Shown: one piece after another, positions 8,632-10,678 of the stretch
Layout of the letters: each line of letters opens with the position of its first letter
Position numbering within the stretch: position 1 is the stretch's first letter
Assembly: GCA_937902695.1 (NCBI GenBank)
Contig: CALFNI010000272.1
Location: forward strand, 1-10,678
Reading direction: 5' to 3'
DNA length: 10,678 nt
DNA from: an uncultured Rhodanobacteraceae bacterium
Lineage (GTDB): Bacteria; Pseudomonadota; Gammaproteobacteria; Xanthomonadales; Rhodanobacteraceae
Program-made: the position numbers and the translations under genes
The notes under the pieces: generated by a model
What the model was told of the DNA's origin: nothing
What the model saw: only the letters and a program-made list of their open reading frames with translations
The model's database searches: none

Positions 8632-9699
8632 ATGTCCGATCGCCTCATCGCCACAGCCGCGAATCCCGACGACGACATCGTCGAGGCGTCGATCCGTCCG
8701 CAGCGGCTCGCCGATTACCTCGGCCAGCCGACCGTGCGCGAGCAGCTCGCGATCTCGATCGAAGCCGCGCGCCGGCGCAGCGAGGCGCTCGACCACGTGC
8801 TGATCTTCGGGCCGCCCGGCCTCGGCAAGACGACGCTCTCGCACGTGATCGCGAACGAGCTCGGCGTGAATCTCCGCTCGACCTCGGGCCCGGTGCTCGA
8901 GCGGCCGGGCGATCTCGCCGCGCTGCTGACCAACCTGCAGCCGCGCGACGTGCTGTTCGTCGACGAGATCCATCGCCTGTCGCCGATCGTCGAGGAAGTG
9001 CTGTATCCGGCGCTCGAGGATTTCCAGATCGACATCATGATCGGCGAGGGCCCGGCGGCGCGCTCGATCAAGCTCGACCTGCCGCCGTTCACGCTGATCG
9101 GCGCGACGACGCGCGCCGGACTCCTGACCGCGCCGCTCCGCGACCGCTTCGGCATCGTGCACCGGCTCGAGTTCTATTCGGCGCTCGAGCTGACGGCGAT
9201 CGTGCGCCGCTCGGCGAAGATCCTCGGCATCGCCTGCGACGCCGACGGCGCCGCCGAGATCGCGCGCCGCTCGCGCGGCACGCCGCGTATCGCCAATCGC
9301 CTCCTGCGCCGCGTTCGCGACTACGCGGAGGTCAAGGCCAGCGGCTCGATCAATGCCGAGGTCGCGAACGCCGCGCTCGAAATGCTGAAGGTCGACCAGG
9401 AAGGCTTCGATGCGATCGACCGCCGCCTGCTCGGCATGATCATCGAGAACTTCGAGGGCGGTCCGGTCGGCGTCGAGTCGCTCGCGGCGGCGTTGTCCGA
9501 GGAGCGCGGCACGATCGAGGACGTGCTCGAACCCTATCTGATCCAGCAGGGCTTCCTGATGCGGACGGCGCGCGGACGCATGGTCACGTCGAAGGCATGG
9601 CGGCATTTCGGCCTTGCGCCGCCGAAGCGGCAAGCAACCGAAGACCTCTTCGACGAGCCCGTTCCTGCGAATGGCGGTCCGGGGAGCCCGAAGACTTGA
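8632..9699 (+). CDS. ruvB: Holliday junction branch-migration ATPase RuvB
   Basis: RuvB is the AAA+ hexameric motor that pumps DNA through the RuvA-bound junction. The 355 residues contain [11 protein letters not shown] near the start, Walker A GPPGLGKT (60-67), Walker B LFVDEIHR (108-115), and sensor 1 GATTR (157-161). The PLRDRFG segment (168-174) includes the likely arginine finger Arg172. The C-terminal winged-helix domain shows [15 protein letters not shown] and [17 protein letters not shown]. The final 25 residues are a variable tail. The ATG at 8632 gives the usual N-terminus although no Shine-Dalgarno sequence precedes it; instead a heptamer repeat fills the leader. The gene is separated from ruvA by kup and lies 40 bp before ybgC. 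Confidence 0.98.
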   Translation: MSDRLIATAANPDDDIVEASIRPQRLADYLGQPTVREQLAISIEAARRRSEALDHVLIFGPPGLGKTTLSHVIANELGVNLRSTSGPVLERPGDLAALLTNLQPRDVLFVDEIHRLSPIVEEVLYPALEDFQIDIMIGEGPAARSIKLDLPPFTLIGATTRAGLLTAPLRDRFGIVHRLEFYSALELTAIVRRSAKILGIACDADGAAEIARRSRGTPRIANRLLRRVRDYAEVKASGSINAEVANAALEMLKVDQEGFDAIDRRLLGMIIENFEGGPVGVESLAAALSEERGTIEDVLEPYLIQQGFLMRTARGRMVTSKAWRHFGLAPPKRQATEDLFDEPVPANGGPGSPKT

Positions 9700-9724
9700 A
9701 GGCCCCGACCGGAGCCACCGACGC

Positions 9725-9728
9725 GAGG
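9725..9728 (+). promoter_or_regulatory. ribosome site of ybgC
   Basis: GAGG lies 8 nt before GTG 9737 and 11 nt before ATG 9740, which are adjacent in-frame codons. The spacing slightly favours the GTG, while the codon type favours the ATG. The choice changes the protein by one residue. Confidence 0.45.
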
Positions 9729-9739
9729 CACGGCACGTG

Positions 9740-10222
9740 ATGGCGCATCGTCCGGGTCGCGATCCCTCCCTCTCCCCAATCACAGCAGACGAATCCGGCC
9801 ATCCCGCGACGGGATCGCCGGTCTTCGCGTGGCCCGTGCGCGTCTACTGGGAAGATACCGACGCCGGCGGCGTCGTCTACCATGCGCGCTACCTGCATTT
9901 TCTCGAGCGCGCACGCACCGAATGGCTGCGCGCGGCGGGTTACGGCCAGAACGATCTCAAGGCCGGCGAGGGCGTCGTCTTCGTCGTGCACGCGATGGAC
10001 ATCCGCTTCAACGCGCCCGCGCGGCTCGACGATCTCCTGACCGCGACGGTCGTCCCGGTCGAGCGGCGCAGCGCAAGCTTCATCGTCGCGCAGACGTTGA
10101 AGCGCGAACCCGAGGCGCGCGCGCTGGTCGAAGCCCGTGTGCGCATCGCCTGTCTCGATGCGGCCGCGTTTCGTCCGCGGCCGATCCCCGAACATCTCCT
10201 CGACGTCATAGCGAAGTCATGA
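9740..10222 (+). CDS. ybgC: acyl-CoA thioesterase YbgC (Tol-Pal associated)
   Basis: YbgC is a hotdog-fold thioesterase that hydrolyses acyl-CoA or acyl-ACP esters in the cytoplasm; it is linked to phospholipid metabolism and to the Tol-Pal cluster. The 160 residues hold the signature WPVRVYWEDTDAGGVVYHARY, whose DTDAGGVVYH includes the catalytic aspartate. LERARTEWLRAAG, FVVHAMDIRFNAPARLDDLL and RIACLD follow, as in E. coli YbgC. The E. coli protein is about 134 residues; the excess here is an N-terminal extension of roughly 25 residues (MAHRPGRDPSLSP...) of low complexity. No later in-frame start precedes the fold, so the extension seems real. The gene follows ruvB by 40 bp, and its stop overlaps tolQ (ATGA), indicating coupling. 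Confidence 0.95.
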   Translation: MAHRPGRDPSLSPITADESGHPATGSPVFAWPVRVYWEDTDAGGVVYHARYLHFLERARTEWLRAAGYGQNDLKAGEGVVFVVHAMDIRFNAPARLDDLLTATVVPVERRSASFIVAQTLKREPEARALVEARVRIACLDAAAFRPRPIPEHLLDVIAKS

Positions 10223-10678
10223 ACAGCGAACTCAATGTCCTAGGCCTGATCCTCGGCGCGAGCATTCCGGTCAAGCTCGTGCTCGGCATCCTGATCGGAT
10301 TCTCGATCGCATCGTGGTTCATCATCTTCCGCAAGAAGGCGCTGATCGATCGCGCCAACGCGGGCGCCGACGAGTTCGAGGAGCGCTTCTGGTCCGGCGC
10401 CGACCTGGCCGGCCTCTTCAAGGAGCTGACCAGCGCCGGCGAGCGCATCGTCGGCAGCGCGGCGATCTTCGAGGCGGGATTCCGCGAGTTCGCGCGCCTG
10501 CGCCAGCGGCGCGGCGTCGATTCGCGCGCGCTGCTCGAAGGCGCGCAGCGTGCGATGCGGGTCGCCGCGACGCGCGAGGTCGATCGGCTCGAACAAAGCC
10601 TCGAGTTCCTCGCCAACGTCGGCTCGATCAGCCCGTACGTCGGCCTGTTCGGCACGGTGTGGGGCATCATGATCGCGT
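10219..10678 (+). CDS. tolQ: Tol-Pal system protein TolQ, 3' end outside window
   Basis: TolQ is an inner-membrane protein of the TolQRA motor, which uses the proton gradient to drive outer-membrane constriction at division. 153 residues are visible of a usual 225-230. The first membrane helix is around 16-36 (LGILIGFSIASWFIIF), followed by the cytoplasmic loop with FEERFWSGADL, EAGFREFARL and GAQRAMRV. The conserved SISPYVGLFGTVWGIM leads into the second helix, where the window ends. The start overlaps the ybgC stop by 4 nt and has no strong ribosome site, so translational coupling is likely. The visible residues match E. coli TolQ closely in order and spacing. tolR, tolA, tolB and pal are expected to follow outside the window. 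Confidence 0.97.
   Translation, partial: MNSELNVLGLILGASIPVKLVLGILIGFSIASWFIIFRKKALIDRANAGADEFEERFWSGADLAGLFKELTSAGERIVGSAAIFEAGFREFARLRQRRGVDSRALLEGAQRAMRVAATREVDRLEQSLEFLANVGSISPYVGLFGTVWGIMIA

Noticed and set aside
8560..9783. 407-codon - strand frame opposite ruvB, and similar long antisense frames opposite kup and ruvA
   Set aside because: Their compositions mirror the coding strand and no motif is recognisable; the + strand genes are certain.

Overview
The window is a GC-rich, densely coding stretch of chromosome. Every gene reads on the + strand, and nothing looks phage-, plasmid- or IS-derived. I infer a gammaproteobacterium of the Xanthomonadales (Lysobacterales) type. The reasons are the order ruvC-ruvA-kup-ruvB-ybgC-tolQ downstream of aspS, an AspRS whose C-terminal half resembles remembered Xanthomonas sequences, a secreted DUF3011 protein, and intergenic GGGATTC-type heptamer repeats. 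This placement rests on memory of those genomes, not on a search.

Layout. Positions 1-1498 hold the C-terminal part of the disaggregase ClpB, followed by a REP-like hairpin. A small FmdB-type zinc-ribbon protein (1695-2063) and a secreted protein made of two near-identical DUF3011 domains (2149-2790) come next. A textbook intrinsic terminator (2810-2842) closes this block. The aspartyl-tRNA synthetase gene aspS (2930-4696) has its own candidate promoter. A probable alpha/beta hydrolase (4788-5570) follows, with a -10-like TACAAT placed so that its mRNA could be leaderless. Its 3' end runs 145 nt into ruvC.

The Holliday-junction genes ruvC (5426-5986) and ruvA (5983-6567) overlap by 4 nt. The potassium transporter gene kup (6581-8476) separates them from ruvB (8632-9699). 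The kup-ruvB gap carries two inverted heptamer arrays flanking a possible ruvB promoter. The thioesterase ybgC (9740-10222) overlaps the start of tolQ (10219 to window end), which opens the Tol-Pal cell-envelope cluster.

How the genes relate. RuvA and RuvB form the branch-migration motor and RuvC resolves the junction. YbgC and TolQ belong to the usual ybgC-tolQRAB-pal cluster. ClpB, AspRS and Kup are housekeeping functions. No gap without a gene exceeds about 200 bp. I found no new multi-gene system. The parts most worth a second look are the inverted heptamer arrays at ruvB, the hydrolase/ruvC overlap and the DUF3011 internal duplication.
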